Shown: piece after piece, positions 9,557 to 19,888 of the stretch | Layout of the letters: each line of letters starts with the position of its first letter | How positions within the stretch are numbered: the first letter of the stretch is position 1 | Source: Marinosulfonomonas sp. | GTDB taxonomy: Bacteria > Pseudomonadota > Alphaproteobacteria > Rhodobacterales > Rhodobacteraceae | Assembly: GCA_026984915.1 (NCBI GenBank) | Contig: JALSRG010000056.1 | Span: forward strand, 62,001-126,000 | Direction: 5' to 3' | DNA: 64,000 bases | Notes under the pieces: model-generated | What the model was told of the DNA's origin: nothing | What the model saw: only the letters and a program-made list of their open reading frames with translations | The model's database searches: none | Position numbers and translations under genes: made by a program

Positions 9557-9691
9557 ATGAAACGCACCTACCAACCTTCGAACCTGGTCCGCAAACGCCG
9601 CCATGGGTTCCGCGCACGCATGGCCACAAAAGCTGGCCGCAAGATTCTGAATGCGCGGCGCGCAAAAGGCCGTAAAACACTGAGCGCATAG
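9557..9691 (+). CDS. rpmH: Ribosomal protein bL34
   Basis: This 44-codon gene begins [17 protein letters not shown] and is rich in Arg/Lys to its end, the standard size and sequence of bL34 of the large subunit. GGAGA lies seven bases before the ATG. It is followed by rnpA, the near-universal rpmH-rnpA pairing. Confidence 0.97.
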   Translation: MKRTYQPSNLVRKRRHGFRARMATKAGRKILNARRAKGRKTLSA

Positions 9692-9736
9692 CATTGGGCG
9701 CCTGACTTTGGGCGCCATGCGTGAAAGGCCGGATAC

Positions 9737-10174
9737 ATGACACCGCCGAAGACTTCCGTGGCTGGCAAATACGCCGGGCCCCCGGATGGGTCATCGGCGG
9801 TATCGTTATGTCCACAGGAAGTTTATTTGCAAAGCCTTCGCAAGCGAACGGATTTCCTGCGCGCGGCAAGGGCGCGTCGTCAGGGAACCAAGGGCCTTGT
9901 TCTTCAGGCGCGCAAGCGCGGCGATAATGAACCCGGCGAAAGCATCATTCGCTATGGGATTACCTGCTCCAAGAAAGTCGGCAATGCCGTAACCAGAAAC
10001 CGCGCCAAGCGCCGGTTACGTGCCCTCGCCCGTGACATTCTGCCCAGGGCCGGGGTGCCGGGGTGGGATTATGTTTTGATTGGGCGGGCTGAAAAAACGG
10101 TTGGGCGGCCTTATATGGAGATGGAGAATGATCTCCGCCATGCTTTGCACAAGGTTCACGGCACACCAACATGA
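9737..10174 (+). CDS. rnpA: Ribonuclease P protein component
   Basis: The 145-residue basic protein carries the RNR motif ([14 protein letters not shown] near residue 84) and the [12 protein letters not shown] segment near the start. It is the protein cofactor that helps the RNase P RNA process the 5' ends of pre-tRNAs. An AAAGG eight bases before the ATG at 9737 supports the long start, which adds about 30 non-conserved residues. Its stop overlaps the yidD start (ATGA). Confidence 0.95.
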   Translation: MTPPKTSVAGKYAGPPDGSSAVSLCPQEVYLQSLRKRTDFLRAARARRQGTKGLVLQARKRGDNEPGESIIRYGITCSKKVGNAVTRNRAKRRLRALARDILPRAGVPGWDYVLIGRAEKTVGRPYMEMENDLRHALHKVHGTPT

Positions 10175-10422
10175 CTCCGCTTGCCCACATTGTCGCCTTG
10201 CCGGTTCGCGCCTATCGGTTGCTGTTCAGCCCCTGGGTCGGCCATAGCTGCCGCTATCAACCGACTTGCAGTGCTTATGCTTTGGAGGCACTGGAAAAAC
10301 ATGGCGCCCTCAAAGGCGGATGGCTGACATTGAAACGCATTGGCAGATGTCAGCCATGGGGCAGTAGCGGCTATGATCCGGTTCCGGGTCCCAAGTGCGG
10401 TCAAAACCACAAGAAAAGCTAG
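10171..10422 (+). CDS. yidD: Membrane protein insertion efficiency factor YidD
   Basis: The 83-residue protein has the family core [28 protein letters not shown] and [15 protein letters not shown], with the conserved Cys pair and CxPTCS-like motif. YidD acts at the inner membrane and assists YidC-mediated insertion. It is translationally coupled to rnpA, in the conserved rpmH-rnpA-yidD order. Its 3' end overlaps the convergent DUF900-type hydrolase gene by four bases. Confidence 0.95.
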   Translation: MTPLAHIVALPVRAYRLLFSPWVGHSCRYQPTCSAYALEALEKHGALKGGWLTLKRIGRCQPWGSSGYDPVPGPKCGQNHKKS

Positions 10423-11375
10423 GGCACGAGAGCAAGATTGCCTTTGTCGGTCAGACCGCGCGTTGGGATATCATGGCGATCAATCTTTCCCTGAATTGTG
10501 TAATGAATATCCTGTAAAAGCTTGCCATCGTAGAAGTACCAGATATGCGAGGCATTCTCGATTACTCCGTCATATTTCTTCCTGTGTTTCTTGTAGTAGG
10601 GGCCGCAGGTTATGCTGACTGCTTTCTCCGGCAGGTTGTCAGGCAGCCCAATGCGCCCGACACGCGGGGCAACACCAATACGCTTTACGTCCGACAGGGA
10701 AAGAATATCATCATATGGGTTATGGTAATTGGTCAGCCGTACACAATGACGATAGAGGGAAGATGATTTTGGATTGCCCTCCTCAAGAGAACTTGCCGAA
10801 ATGTCACCCGACAAAAGCATGACCTGACTGACCGACCAACTGCGCGCGGCAACAGCCGGGCGGTCATCTGCATCATCAAACGCCTCACGCACCACAAAGC
10901 AACCCATTGAATGGGCCAGAATATGAACATTGATCCGGCAATCAGGCCTTTGTAACGCTGCAAAACTCTTGATGCCTTCCTCAACCAGTTTGAAGGCCGT
11001 CAGTTTCGCATCTGTCCGGTCTTCAAGGTAATTCAACGCCGAATTCTGGCTGGGCCAGTCAAAGCTGACAACGACACCTCCGAAACCATGTGCCTCCAGC
11101 CCGGCGCGGATTTTTCTGTGTCTCTCAAGCATCACTTTTTGCGATGTGTTAAATCCATGTACATAGATCACGATATCTCCGGAAGGAAACCCATCGACAG
11201 TGCCAGACTTGGCAGCGTCGCGTATTTCCATCAGCCAATCGGATTTTCGCATTTTCTGAGCAGGCCAGTTGACACCAGAGCTTTCAGGAACCGCCAGAAA
11301 CCGCGCGGGGCCCGGTTCTCCGCCGAACCGGTTGTTTTTGAGGTTTCGAGCGCAAAAGATATAGTCCATCGGCAT
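10419..11375 (-). CDS. DUF900-type alpha/beta hydrolase
   Basis: The 318-residue protein has the DUF900 signatures in order: YVHGFN near 71, SFDWPS near 104, the nucleophile elbow AHSMG with Ser156, and a late ENASHIWYF giving the probable catalytic His. The family is predicted to be esterase or lipase-like; no substrate is known. It has no signal peptide, so it is probably cytoplasmic. It is a single gene convergent with yidD and divergent from ttcA, interposed on the opposite strand in an otherwise rightward housekeeping block. The second Met (codon 3) is a possible start. Confidence 0.8.
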   Translation of the reverse strand: MPMDYIFCARNLKNNRFGGEPGPARFLAVPESSGVNWPAQKMRKSDWLMEIRDAAKSGTVDGFPSGDIVIYVHGFNTSQKVMLERHRKIRAGLEAHGFGGVVVSFDWPSQNSALNYLEDRTDAKLTAFKLVEEGIKSFAALQRPDCRINVHILAHSMGCFVVREAFDDADDRPAVAARSWSVSQVMLLSGDISASSLEEGNPKSSSLYRHCVRLTNYHNPYDDILSLSDVKRIGVAPRVGRIGLPDNLPEKAVSITCGPYYKKHRKKYDGVIENASHIWYFYDGKLLQDIHYTIQGKIDRHDIPTRGLTDKGNLALVP

Positions 11376-11463
11376 TCCTCCCTAAAATACAAACCCTAAA
11401 AGAATGCAATGATTATGTCAGAAAACACTTTCCCAAAATAGTCAGGTTTTGCATACCGGTGTC

Positions 11464-12333
11464 ATGCTTGATGACAATGACGATATCCATCCGCTGTTTC
11501 ACGGCGCACCCTCGACCACCGAATTCAAGAAGTTGCGCAAACGCATCGTTCGGCTCACCCGTGAAGCAATTGAACAATACAGCATGGTTGAGCGCGATGC
11601 GCGCTGGCTGGTCTGCCTGTCCGGTGGCAAGGACAGCTATACCCTGCTGGCGGTTCTGTATGAACTGAAATGGCGCGGCTTGTTGCCCGTTGATCTGCTG
11701 GCCTGCAATCTGGATCAGGGGCAGCCGAATTTTCCCGCCACGGTGATACCCGAATTTCTGGAACGCATGCAGGTGCCGCACCGGATCGAATACCAAGACA
11801 CCTATTCCGTGGTGATGGACAAAATTCCCGAGGGCCGCACCTATTGTTCCCTTTGCTCACGCCTGCGCCGGGGCAATCTATATCGCATCGCCCGTGAGGA
11901 GGGCTGCTCGGCCGTCGTGCTGGGGCACCACCGTGATGACATTCTGGAAACCTTTTTCATGAATCTGTTTCACGGTGGGCGACTGGCAACAATGCCCCCC
12001 AAGCTGCTGAATGAAAAAGGTGACCTGTTCGTTTTTCGCCCCCTCGCCCACGTGGCGGAAGCCGACTGCGAGAAATTTGCGGCCGCGATGAGCTATCCGG
12101 TCATCCCGTGTGATCTTTGCGGTTCTCAAGACGGGTTGCAACGCCAACAGGTCAAAGCGATTCTTGACGCTTGGGAAAAGAATGCGCCAGGGCGGCGCCA
12201 GGTGATGTTCCGTGCGCTCATGAATGCCCGGCCTTCGCACTTGCTGGATCCGAATCTTTTTGATTTCACCAGGCTGACACGACAGCGTGAACAAAAAAGG
12301 AACAATTTTCATGAAATTCCTGAGCTTCGTTAA
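11464..12333 (+). CDS. ttcA: tRNA 2-thiocytidine(32) synthetase TtcA
   Basis: The 289-residue protein has the PP-loop SGGKDS near 53-58, the cluster-binding YCSLC (Cys128, Cys131), the LGHHRDD motif and a later IPCDLCG cysteine. TtcA thiolates C32 of certain tRNAs using ATP and an iron-sulfur cluster. An in-frame TTG at 11449 would add five residues. The ATG at 11464 was chosen, but neither has a strong ribosome binding site. It is divergent from the hydrolase gene. Confidence 0.93.
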   Translation: MLDDNDDIHPLFHGAPSTTEFKKLRKRIVRLTREAIEQYSMVERDARWLVCLSGGKDSYTLLAVLYELKWRGLLPVDLLACNLDQGQPNFPATVIPEFLERMQVPHRIEYQDTYSVVMDKIPEGRTYCSLCSRLRRGNLYRIAREEGCSAVVLGHHRDDILETFFMNLFHGGRLATMPPKLLNEKGDLFVFRPLAHVAEADCEKFAAAMSYPVIPCDLCGSQDGLQRQQVKAILDAWEKNAPGRRQVMFRALMNARPSHLLDPNLFDFTRLTRQREQKRNNFHEIPELR

Positions 12334-12408
12334 CTGAACGCTGATCAATGCGTTCTAGCGTCCATTGCAGAATTGTGGCTTTGCCACCTCTGTAAAAGGA
12401 CGTACGCC

Positions 12409-13944
12409 ATGGCAAACGGGGCCAAGTTTTCACTCTCCAACTTGCGTAATATGCTGGGAGGGCCAGGGTTTCTGGCCTTTTTCCCTGCCCTTACGCTTGG
12501 CGGATACTGGCTCTGGGGGGAAAAGGCCCTGTTGGCGATGGCGTTGGGATTACCTGTTTTACTTGTTCTTCTGGGGACATATCGAAATGCACCGCTGCCT
12601 GCGCCTGCCGCACGTGACGGGCTGACCGGGCTCTGCCTGCGTCAGGATGTACAGGGAGCTCTGGAACAGGTCTTGCAAAAGGGCAACAAGAACGGGCGCA
12701 CCACGGCCTGCATTGCGCTGGAGATAGACGATTTCGATTCGTTTGTTGAACGTATGGGGCACAAGGCCGGAGAGGATATCCTTTGTCGTGTGGCAGAAAG
12801 AATACGCGGTGTTTTACGTGACCTCGATGTTATTGGCCGCCTTGACGGTTCTGTTTTCGCAGCAGCGCTGGCCCCTGTCAGACGCGCCGATCTGGAAGGG
12901 TTAATTCAAATCTCCGGACGACTTCAGGCTGCCATTGCCGAACCGATCAGCCTGGATGCGACGAATGTCTACGTATCAGCATCGGTCGGATTCTGCCTGA
13001 AAAGTCGGTCGCCACAGCCATCTGGTGAGGCCATGCTGTCCGCTGCCCTTCAAGCCTTGCACGAGGCGCAGCGCAATGGGCCAGGGGCAATTCGGGCGTT
13101 TACCACTGAAATGCAACAGCACGTTGCAACACGCCATGCGTTGGAGGAAGAGGTCAGCGATGCTCTGGAAACGGGCCAGATCGTGCCCTGGTTTCAACCC
13201 CAGATTTCCACCGACACCGGGCGCGTAACGGGATTTGAAGCATTGGCCAGATGGATCCATCCTGAACGTGGGTTAATCTCTCCCGGAGAGTTTCTTCCTG
13301 CAATCGAACGGTTGGGCCTGTCAGAGCGGCTGGGCGAAATCATGCTTTACCAGTCTCTGAAAGCCCTTCGGCAATGGGACAAGGAAAACTTTGCAGTTCC
13401 ACAGGTTGGTGTAAATTTTTCTTCGCATGAATTGAGAAACCCAAAGCTTACTGACCGGATTCGCTGGGAACTCGACCGGTTCGATTTATCGCCTGAACGG
13501 TTAACCGTCGAGATACTTGAAACCGTCATGGCTGATACGAATGATGATATGATCACACGCAATATTTCTTGTCTTGCCAAGCTTGGTTGCGCCATCGACC
13601 TTGATGATTTTGGCACCGGGCATGCTTCTATTGCCAATATCCGGCGTTTTGCCATTGGACGGATAAAGATAGATCGTTCATTTATCACCAAGGTTGACCA
13701 GGATCAGGAGCAAAGACGCATGGTATCTGCAATTCTGACTATGGCCGAACGCCTTGGGTTGGAGACGCTCGCAGAGGGGGTCGAAACCATCGGGGAACAT
13801 GCGATGCTTGCGCAGTTGGGTTGCGGCCATATCCAGGGCTTCGGGCTGGCACGGCCAATGCCTTTTGCCGATACGCTTACCTGGATGCGCAAACATTATG
13901 AAAAACTCTCGGATCCACCCAGAATCGGACGGAAAGCTGGGTGA
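12409..13944 (+). CDS. Membrane-anchored GGDEF(degenerate)-EAL cyclic-di-GMP phosphodiesterase
   Basis: The 511-residue protein has two hydrophobic segments near 20-56, a GGDEF-type domain in which the active motif is RLDGS near 144 (so no cyclase activity is expected), and a C-terminal EAL domain. The EAL domain keeps FEAL near 276, VNFSS, EILET, DDFGTGHAS, KIDRSF and AEGVET, the residues for metal binding and hydrolysis of cyclic di-GMP. It is therefore predicted to be an active phosphodiesterase with a regulatory GGDEF-like domain. AAAGGA lies eight bases before the ATG at 12409, which is preferred over an earlier in-frame ATG at 12373. Confidence 0.9.
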   Translation: MANGAKFSLSNLRNMLGGPGFLAFFPALTLGGYWLWGEKALLAMALGLPVLLVLLGTYRNAPLPAPAARDGLTGLCLRQDVQGALEQVLQKGNKNGRTTACIALEIDDFDSFVERMGHKAGEDILCRVAERIRGVLRDLDVIGRLDGSVFAAALAPVRRADLEGLIQISGRLQAAIAEPISLDATNVYVSASVGFCLKSRSPQPSGEAMLSAALQALHEAQRNGPGAIRAFTTEMQQHVATRHALEEEVSDALETGQIVPWFQPQISTDTGRVTGFEALARWIHPERGLISPGEFLPAIERLGLSERLGEIMLYQSLKALRQWDKENFAVPQVGVNFSSHELRNPKLTDRIRWELDRFDLSPERLTVEILETVMADTNDDMITRNISCLAKLGCAIDLDDFGTGHASIANIRRFAIGRIKIDRSFITKVDQDQEQRRMVSAILTMAERLGLETLAEGVETIGEHAMLAQLGCGHIQGFGLARPMPFADTLTWMRKHYEKLSDPPRIGRKAG

Positions 13945-14069
13945 GATGACCTTGTTTTCTTGCACTATGCGCCGATTCACCCCGGTTGGGGGCCGGAAAA
14001 CCGCTTGACCTTTGTGCCTGTGACCTGTTGAACCACTCTGACCAATTTCATTGACAGGGTGCAGTCCAA

Positions 14070-15899
14070 ATGGACGATCAAAACAAGAATCTTATCCTTG
14101 CAGTTGTCCTAAGCAGTATCGTCATGCTTGTGTGGCTGGTGTTTTTCCAACCACCCCCACAAGCGCCCGCGGATCAGTCGGCGGTTACGCAAGCTCAGAC
14201 GGCAACCACCAGCGGCGGTGTCGTGACACCGCCGCCTGAGCCTGCCAACAATACCGCCACAGAAACAACAGCGCCGGCGCTCACAAACCCGCAATCCGAA
14301 GCATTATCCAAAGCACCCCGGATTAAAGTTGAAACGCCCAAGGTCACGGGTTCCATTTCCCTTCTGGGCGGGCGAATTGACGACCTCGCCTTGAAAGATT
14401 ACCGGCAAACGCTTGATCCGGATTCTGATCTTGTCAAGTTGCTCAACCCGGCGGACCAGGCCAAACCCTATTACACACTATATGGCTGGGTCCCCAGTGG
14501 TGCATTGACCGCAGAAGACCTACCGGGTGCCTCTACGCTGTGGCAGATCGAATCTGGTGACATTCTGACGCCGGACAGCCCGGTTTCCCTGGTTTGGGAC
14601 AATGGGAAGGGGCTGATTTTTCATCGTCAGATACAGGTGGATGAGAAATACATGTTCGACATAACCCAAAGCGTTGAGAACAAAACCAACACCCCTGTTT
14701 CCCTGGCCCCTTACGGAATGGTCGTTCGGCAGGGAAAACCAGAGACGGAAGGCAGATATATTTCGTTTGAGGGTGCAATCCTTCTTTCTGACGGCGAGCT
14801 TACGGAATTAAAGTATTCCAAATTACCCAAACTTGATATTCTTCCCCGTGAGGGCGCCCCGGCAGAGGTTGTTGATGTTACAAAAGACGGCTGGGTCGGA
14901 TTTACCGACAAGTACTGGATGACCATCCTGATACCGCAGAACGGTGAGCCTTTTAAAGCCGTGACAAAATACGTCCCGGCAGGAGAAATCTACCAGACCG
15001 AGACCCGGCTTCCGTTGATCACGGTGGCGCCCGGTGCAAAAGCGGGCATAGAAACGCGTCTTTTTTCCGGGGCGAAAGAATGGTCTACGCTTCGCGCCTA
15101 TCAGAACAAGGAAGGAATTGACCGGTTCCTGGATACCATCGACTGGGGTTGGTTCTATTTTCTGACCAAGCCCATTTTCTGGCTGTTGCATAATCTTTAC
15201 GGGCTTATCGGAAACATGGGCTGGTCGATCATTGCCCTGACGATAACGCTCAAGGCTCTGCTGTTACCGCTCGCCTACAAGTCTTATGTGTCCATGGCAA
15301 AAATGAAAGAACTTCAACCTGTCATGGAGAAACTGAAGAAAGATGCCGGCGATGACCGGCAGAAACTTCAGAAAGACATGATGGCGCTTTACAAGAAGGA
15401 GAAAGTCAACCCAGCCTCCGGCTGCCTGCCGATCCTTCTTCAGATCCCTATCTTTTTCTCGCTATACAAAGTGATCTTTGTAACCCTTGAGCTACGTCAT
15501 GCCCCCTGGATTGGCTGGATTCGCGACTTGTCCGCACCTGACCCATCCTCGATTCTGAACCTGTTTGGCCTGCTTCCCTTTCAGCCACCTGAAACGGGAC
15601 TATTGGCAATGTTTTCCATTGGACTATTGCCGATTCTACTTGGCATATCGATGTGGCTGCAGCAAAAGCTGAACCCCGCGCCCACAGACCCGACACAAAA
15701 AATGATCTTTGCCTGGATGCCATGGGTGTTCATGTTCATGCTGGGACGTTTTGCCAGCGGGCTGGTGCTATACTGGATCACCAACAACACCATTACCTTT
15801 GCACAACAATATGCAATCATGCGCAGCCACGGTCACAAGCCTGATGTTTTTGGGAACATCATGCGCAGTTTCAAGCGCAAAAAACCGGAAACAAAATGA
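14070..15899 (+). CDS. yidC: Membrane protein insertase YidC
   Basis: The 609-residue protein matches Gram-negative YidC. It has an N-terminal helix (NLILAVVLSSIVMLVWLVFF), a Pro/Thr-rich linker, a large periplasmic beta domain, and a C-terminal five-helix Oxa1 core with YKSYVSMAKMKELQP, the coiled LKKDAGDDRQKLQ segment, and NPASGCLPILLQIPIFFSLYKV. It inserts and folds inner-membrane proteins alone or with SecYEG. Its stop overlaps the MOSC gene start (ATGA). Confidence 0.97.
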   Translation: MDDQNKNLILAVVLSSIVMLVWLVFFQPPPQAPADQSAVTQAQTATTSGGVVTPPPEPANNTATETTAPALTNPQSEALSKAPRIKVETPKVTGSISLLGGRIDDLALKDYRQTLDPDSDLVKLLNPADQAKPYYTLYGWVPSGALTAEDLPGASTLWQIESGDILTPDSPVSLVWDNGKGLIFHRQIQVDEKYMFDITQSVENKTNTPVSLAPYGMVVRQGKPETEGRYISFEGAILLSDGELTELKYSKLPKLDILPREGAPAEVVDVTKDGWVGFTDKYWMTILIPQNGEPFKAVTKYVPAGEIYQTETRLPLITVAPGAKAGIETRLFSGAKEWSTLRAYQNKEGIDRFLDTIDWGWFYFLTKPIFWLLHNLYGLIGNMGWSIIALTITLKALLLPLAYKSYVSMAKMKELQPVMEKLKKDAGDDRQKLQKDMMALYKKEKVNPASGCLPILLQIPIFFSLYKVIFVTLELRHAPWIGWIRDLSAPDPSSILNLFGLLPFQPPETGLLAMFSIGLLPILLGISMWLQQKLNPAPTDPTQKMIFAWMPWVFMFMLGRFASGLVLYWITNNTITFAQQYAIMRSHGHKPDVFGNIMRSFKRKKPETK

Positions 15900-16645
15900 A
15901 TGGGCGCGTCGCTCAGATCTGGCGCTATCCGATAAAGGCCCATGGTTGCGAGGCTTTGCAGCAAGTCGAACTGAGCAAAGGGCAGACTATGCCCTGGGAC
16001 AGGCACTGGGCGGTTGCACATGAGCATTCCGAGGCTGATGGACGTGAATGGGTGCCTTGTGCCAATTTTTCACGTGGGGCCAAAGCTCCGTCCCTGATGG
16101 CACTCAAAGCCCGCCTGGATGCAAGGACCCAGCGTATTACGCTGACACATCCTGACCTTCAACCGCTGTCTTTTCTTCCTGATGGCGATGAAACTGGTTT
16201 TCTGGAATGGATTCGCAAAATTATGCCGGAAACCCGGGCTGCCTCGGCCCGGATTATCCGCGTTCCCGGACGCGGCCTGACAGATACAGCTTTTCCTTCC
16301 ATCAGTCTGAACTCACTTACAACGCTTGACGCATTGAGTTCTGCCGCCGGGCATACGCTTTCACCCCTTCGGTGGCGGGGCAACATCTGGTTTGAGGGGC
16401 TCCCGGCCTGGCAGGAATTCGACTGGATCGACAAACGCCTACGCATTGGCACGGCGGAACTGGTTGTGCGTGAGCGCATCACCCGCTGTCGTGCGACCAT
16501 GGCCAATCCTGAAAACGGGATATGCGACACTGATACCCTGGCATTGATCGAAAAGAATTGGGGTCACAAAGATTTCGGTATATATGGCGAAATTATCACT
16601 GACGGATGTGTTAGCGTCGGCGACAAGCTGGAAGTATTGCAATGA
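15896..16645 (+). CDS. MOSC-domain protein
   Basis: The 249-residue protein has the N-terminal MOSC beta-barrel domain (IWRYPIKAHGCEAL) and a C-terminal MOSC domain with RCRATMANPENG carrying the conserved cysteine thought to bind molybdenum cofactor or sulfur. Relatives include mARC/YcbX-type reductases and the MOCO sulfurase C-terminus; the precise reaction here is unknown. It is coupled to yidC and yihA by ATGA overlaps on both sides. Confidence 0.88.
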   Translation: MNGRVAQIWRYPIKAHGCEALQQVELSKGQTMPWDRHWAVAHEHSEADGREWVPCANFSRGAKAPSLMALKARLDARTQRITLTHPDLQPLSFLPDGDETGFLEWIRKIMPETRAASARIIRVPGRGLTDTAFPSISLNSLTTLDALSSAAGHTLSPLRWRGNIWFEGLPAWQEFDWIDKRLRIGTAELVVRERITRCRATMANPENGICDTDTLALIEKNWGHKDFGIYGEIITDGCVSVGDKLEVLQ

Positions 16646-17292
16646 CATTAGCCTTTCCCCTTGCCCAGGAACCAGACACAGCCAGCAAAGAGCGTGGACG
16701 CAAACTGTTTGCCGGTAACACCGATTTCGTCAAGGGCGTCGTTGCCATGGACGGCCTGCCAGATGCAGACCGCTTGGAAGTCTGCTTTGCCGGTCGCTCA
16801 AATGTCGGAAAATCAAGCCTGATCAATGCATTGACCGGTCGTAACGGGCTTGCACGGGCCTCAAACACCCCCGGACGCACACAGGAAATCAACTATTTCA
16901 CGCTGGGCGACACGGCCTATCTGGTAGACCTGCCTGGCTATGGCTATGCAAACGCCCCTTTGCCGGTCGTTGAAAAATGGCAGCGGCTTCTCAAAGCCTA
17001 TCTTGCAGGTCGGCAGACACTACGCCGTGCTTTTGTTCTCATTGACGCCCGGCACGGTGTTAAACCTGTGGACGAAGAAATCCTGAGCCTTCTGGACAGC
17101 GCCGCCGTTACATTTCAGGTTATTCTGACCAAGGCGGACAAGGTAAAACCCCGCGATGTTAGGCCAATGCTCGCGCAGGTTCGAAAGGCCCTCTCAAAAC
17201 ACCCTGCGGCATTTCCCGAGATTGTCATGACTTCATCCCAGAAGGGCGAAGGAATAGCCACACTTCGTTCAATAATCGCCGACCTGGAATGA
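16642..17292 (+). CDS. yihA: Ribosome biogenesis GTPase YihA/YsxC (EngB)
   Basis: The 216-residue TRAFAC GTPase has G1 GRSNVGKSS near 51, a switch I TPGRTQEIN, G3 DLPGYG near 95 and G4 TKAD near 163. It is a cytoplasmic GTPase needed for late 50S assembly. It is translationally coupled to the MOSC gene and convergent with the SDR gene three bases away. Confidence 0.96.
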   Translation: MTLAFPLAQEPDTASKERGRKLFAGNTDFVKGVVAMDGLPDADRLEVCFAGRSNVGKSSLINALTGRNGLARASNTPGRTQEINYFTLGDTAYLVDLPGYGYANAPLPVVEKWQRLLKAYLAGRQTLRRAFVLIDARHGVKPVDEEILSLLDSAAVTFQVILTKADKVKPRDVRPMLAQVRKALSKHPAAFPEIVMTSSQKGEGIATLRSIIADLE

Positions 17293-17295
17293 AAT

Positions 17296-18036
17296 TCAGA
17301 CGTGTTGCGCGCCGTTCACTTCGATTTCGGTTCCCGAAATGTAAGAAGATTCCTGCGAGCACAAAAAGTAGATCGCTGCGGCAACCTCCTCTGGCTGGCC
17401 CAGCCTGCGCAAAGGCAGTTTCTCTACAATCTTGTCTGTTCCCGGGCTGAGAATGGCTGTTTCGACTTCCCCGGGGGCAATCGCATTGACACGCACCCCG
17501 AACGGGCCGAAATCATGTGCCATTTCTCGTGTCAAAGCGGCAAGTGCGGCCTTTGATGTCGCATAAGCCGCCCCGGCGAACGGATGCACTCTGCTCCCGG
17601 CAATAGACGTAACATTCACGACCGCCCCTTTTGCCGCGGCCAGTTCGTCAATGAGACCGCGGGCCAGTACAACTGGTGCAAAGAAATTCACGTGAAAGAC
17701 CTGCCCCCATGTCCGCAAATCTGTGCTGATGGTATCCAATCGTTCGCCATCCGGGCCTTTTGGGGAAATCCCGGCGTTGTTCACCAGCGCGTCCAGCCGA
17801 CCATCCAACTTGGCACGAATGACTTTAACCGCTTCCATGGTCTTGTCTGGTGAGGACAAGTCGATTTCAACATGGTTTTCATTGCCACCACCCCATGGGC
17901 ATTCCACAGGAAACGGCTGCCGTGAGCATGTAATGACGCGCCAGCCTTCTGCATTGAACCTGCGAACGGTAGCGTGCCCAATACCTCGGCTGGCACCGGT
18001 CAGAACCATGGTTTTTTGTTGTGATGCTTTTTCCAT
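17296..18036 (-). CDS. Short-chain dehydrogenase/reductase
   Basis: The 246-residue classical SDR has the cofactor motif TGASRGIG near 14, NNAG near 87, catalytic Ser in [13 protein letters not shown] catalytic Tyr/Lys, and a C-terminal [15 protein letters not shown]. It is an NAD(P)-dependent oxidoreductase of FabG-like form. The physiological substrate cannot be told. It is monocistronic, on the strand opposite yihA and argB. Confidence 0.9.
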   Translation of the reverse strand: MEKASQQKTMVLTGASRGIGHATVRRFNAEGWRVITCSRQPFPVECPWGGGNENHVEIDLSSPDKTMEAVKVIRAKLDGRLDALVNNAGISPKGPDGERLDTISTDLRTWGQVFHVNFFAPVVLARGLIDELAAAKGAVVNVTSIAGSRVHPFAGAAYATSKAALAALTREMAHDFGPFGVRVNAIAPGEVETAILSPGTDKIVEKLPLRRLGQPEEVAAAIYFLCSQESSYISGTEIEVNGAQHV

Positions 18037-18157
18037 TTTGGCCCCATATGTTTCCTGTCACCCTACTCTGCATGGAAAGAAACGACAATTGGCAACTGTC
18101 GTGCACTTGGCAGCGGCGGCGCAAAGATCTAACAAAAGAGCAGCACAGGGAAAAACG

Positions 18158-19024
18158 ATGAAAAAGCGAGCTGTTATGAACCGGGACTGGATTGCCACCG
18201 CGCGGACTCTGTCACATGCCCTGCCACTGTTGCAACGCTATGACGGGGCCACCGTGGTGGTGAAATTTGGCGGCCACGCCATGGGAGATGATGCCGCAAT
18301 GGACAGTTTCGCCCGCGACATCGTTCTGATGCAACAGGTTGGCGTAAACCCGGTGATTGTTCACGGTGGCGGGCCGATGATCAACGCAATGCTGGAAAAG
18401 CTGGGCATCCAGTCAGATTTCATTGACGGAAAGCGTGTCACGGATGCTGCCACGATCGAAGTGGTCGAAATGGTTCTTTCCGGCCGTGTAAACAAACGGA
18501 TTGTCCAGGCGATCAATGCACAGGGGGGCAAAGCTGTTGGCCTGTCAGGGAAAGACGCAAATCTGATGCTCTGTGACCAAACAGATCCTGAACTGGGGTT
18601 TGTCGGGACACCTTCAAAGATGGATGCCAGTGTTCTGCATACATTGTTTGATGCAGATACAATCTCGGTCATTGCCCCTTTGGGTGCAGGCAGCAACGGG
18701 GAAACCTACAACATCAACGGCGATACTGCCGCCGGCGCAATTGCAACTGCGTTGAAGGCAGATCGACTGCTGTTATTAACCGACGTTTCAGGTGTAAAGG
18801 ACAGGAATGGCAACATTGTCTCTGAGCTTACACCGGAAAAAATTCGCCAGATGACAAAGGACGGGGTGATTGCAGGTGGCATGATCCCCAAAACGGAAAC
18901 CGCGTTGAAAGCGATTGAGGGTGGTGTGCGCGGCGTCGTTATCCTTGACGGTCGTGCCCCGAATGCTTGTTTGCTGGAACTCTATACTGAACATGGGGCG
19001 GGAACACTTATTCGTGCGCACTAG
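18158..19024 (+). CDS. argB: Acetylglutamate kinase
   Basis: The 288-residue protein shows [10 protein letters not shown] near 29, HGGGPMIN near 65, the [12 protein letters not shown] region, [10 protein letters not shown] and GGMIPK near 240, all typical of ArgB. It phosphorylates N-acetyl-L-glutamate in arginine synthesis. The frame opens far upstream (17723) inside the SDR gene, but CAGGGA seven to eight bases before the ATG at 18158 marks the start. Confidence 0.97.
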   Translation: MKKRAVMNRDWIATARTLSHALPLLQRYDGATVVVKFGGHAMGDDAAMDSFARDIVLMQQVGVNPVIVHGGGPMINAMLEKLGIQSDFIDGKRVTDAATIEVVEMVLSGRVNKRIVQAINAQGGKAVGLSGKDANLMLCDQTDPELGFVGTPSKMDASVLHTLFDADTISVIAPLGAGSNGETYNINGDTAAGAIATALKADRLLLLTDVSGVKDRNGNIVSELTPEKIRQMTKDGVIAGGMIPKTETALKAIEGGVRGVVILDGRAPNACLLELYTEHGAGTLIRAH

Positions 19025-19093
19025 GGCGTAGACCTAAAGCGTTTGTGTACCTTGGCCATTTGCTTATTTCCAGCTTTGCAATATGCTTGTCAG

Positions 19094-19888
19094 ATGGAAA
19101 ACGAAGCCCTGATACGCCTGCTGTCCTTTCTCGGGTTGTTTGCGCTCTTTGCAAGCATCGAGGCTGTAGTGCCGAGGCGCAAACGGGTCCAGCCACGCAA
19201 GACACGTTGGATCACAAACATTTTCCTTGTCCTGATCGACAGTATTACATTGAAACTGTTGGCAATCGTTCTGCCATTTCTTGCGGTTGGTGCGGCCTAT
19301 GACGCCCAGGTTAATGGCTGGGGGCTATTGAACCATCTTGAATGGCCATTATGGATCAAGGCATTGATAACAGTGCTGTTCTTGGATTTTGCTATTTGGC
19401 TGCAACATCTTGTCACCCACAAAGTCCCTATTCTCTGGAGGTTTCACCGGGTTCATCACGCCGACCGGGATATTGACGTAACAACGGCTGTTCGGTTTCA
19501 TCCAGTTGAGATTGCAGCTTCGATGCTTTTGAAGATCGGATTGGTTTATGCCCTTGGGCCTCCGGCTTTTGCCGTTGTGATATTTGAAATCATCCTGAAT
19601 GGCAGTGCGATGTTCAATCACGCCAATATTCGCCTGCCGCTTTGGCTTGACCAAATTGTCCGGTTGGTACTGGTCACACCCGACATGCATCGCGTGCACC
19701 ATTCCGGCATCCGGCGCGAGCATGACAGCAACTATGGGTTTGCTCTGTCAATCTGGGATCGCGCCTTTGGCACCTACATTGCTCAACCCGAAGAAGGTCA
19801 TGATGCAATGACGGTTGGTTTGCGCTGGCAAGATGACCGGCCGTCAAAGCTGGGATGGATTCTTCGCCTGCCGTTTCTCCAGAAATGA
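19094..19888 (+). CDS. Sterol desaturase/fatty acid hydroxylase family membrane protein
   Basis: The 264-residue membrane protein has at least four hydrophobic helices and the three His clusters of the di-iron family: HLVTH near 105, HRVHH near 118 and HRVHH near 199. The family comprises hydroxylases and desaturases of sterols, carotenoids and lipids. Which lipid is used here cannot be told. The ATG at 19094 begins just before the first helix. The stop overlaps the Fe-S protein start (ATGA). Confidence 0.88.
   Translation: MENEALIRLLSFLGLFALFASIEAVVPRRKRVQPRKTRWITNIFLVLIDSITLKLLAIVLPFLAVGAAYDAQVNGWGLLNHLEWPLWIKALITVLFLDFAIWLQHLVTHKVPILWRFHRVHHADRDIDVTTAVRFHPVEIAASMLLKIGLVYALGPPAFAVVIFEIILNGSAMFNHANIRLPLWLDQIVRLVLVTPDMHRVHHSGIRREHDSNYGFALSIWDRAFGTYIAQPEEGHDAMTVGLRWQDDRPSKLGWILRLPFLQK

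Noticed and set aside
12336-12355. Hairpin GAACGC/GCGTTC after ttcA as a terminator
   Set aside because: Only a six-base stem with no U-tract; too weak to call.
17723-18157. N-terminal extension of argB
   Set aside because: It overlaps the SDR gene antisense; the ribosome binding site and family length place the start at 18158.
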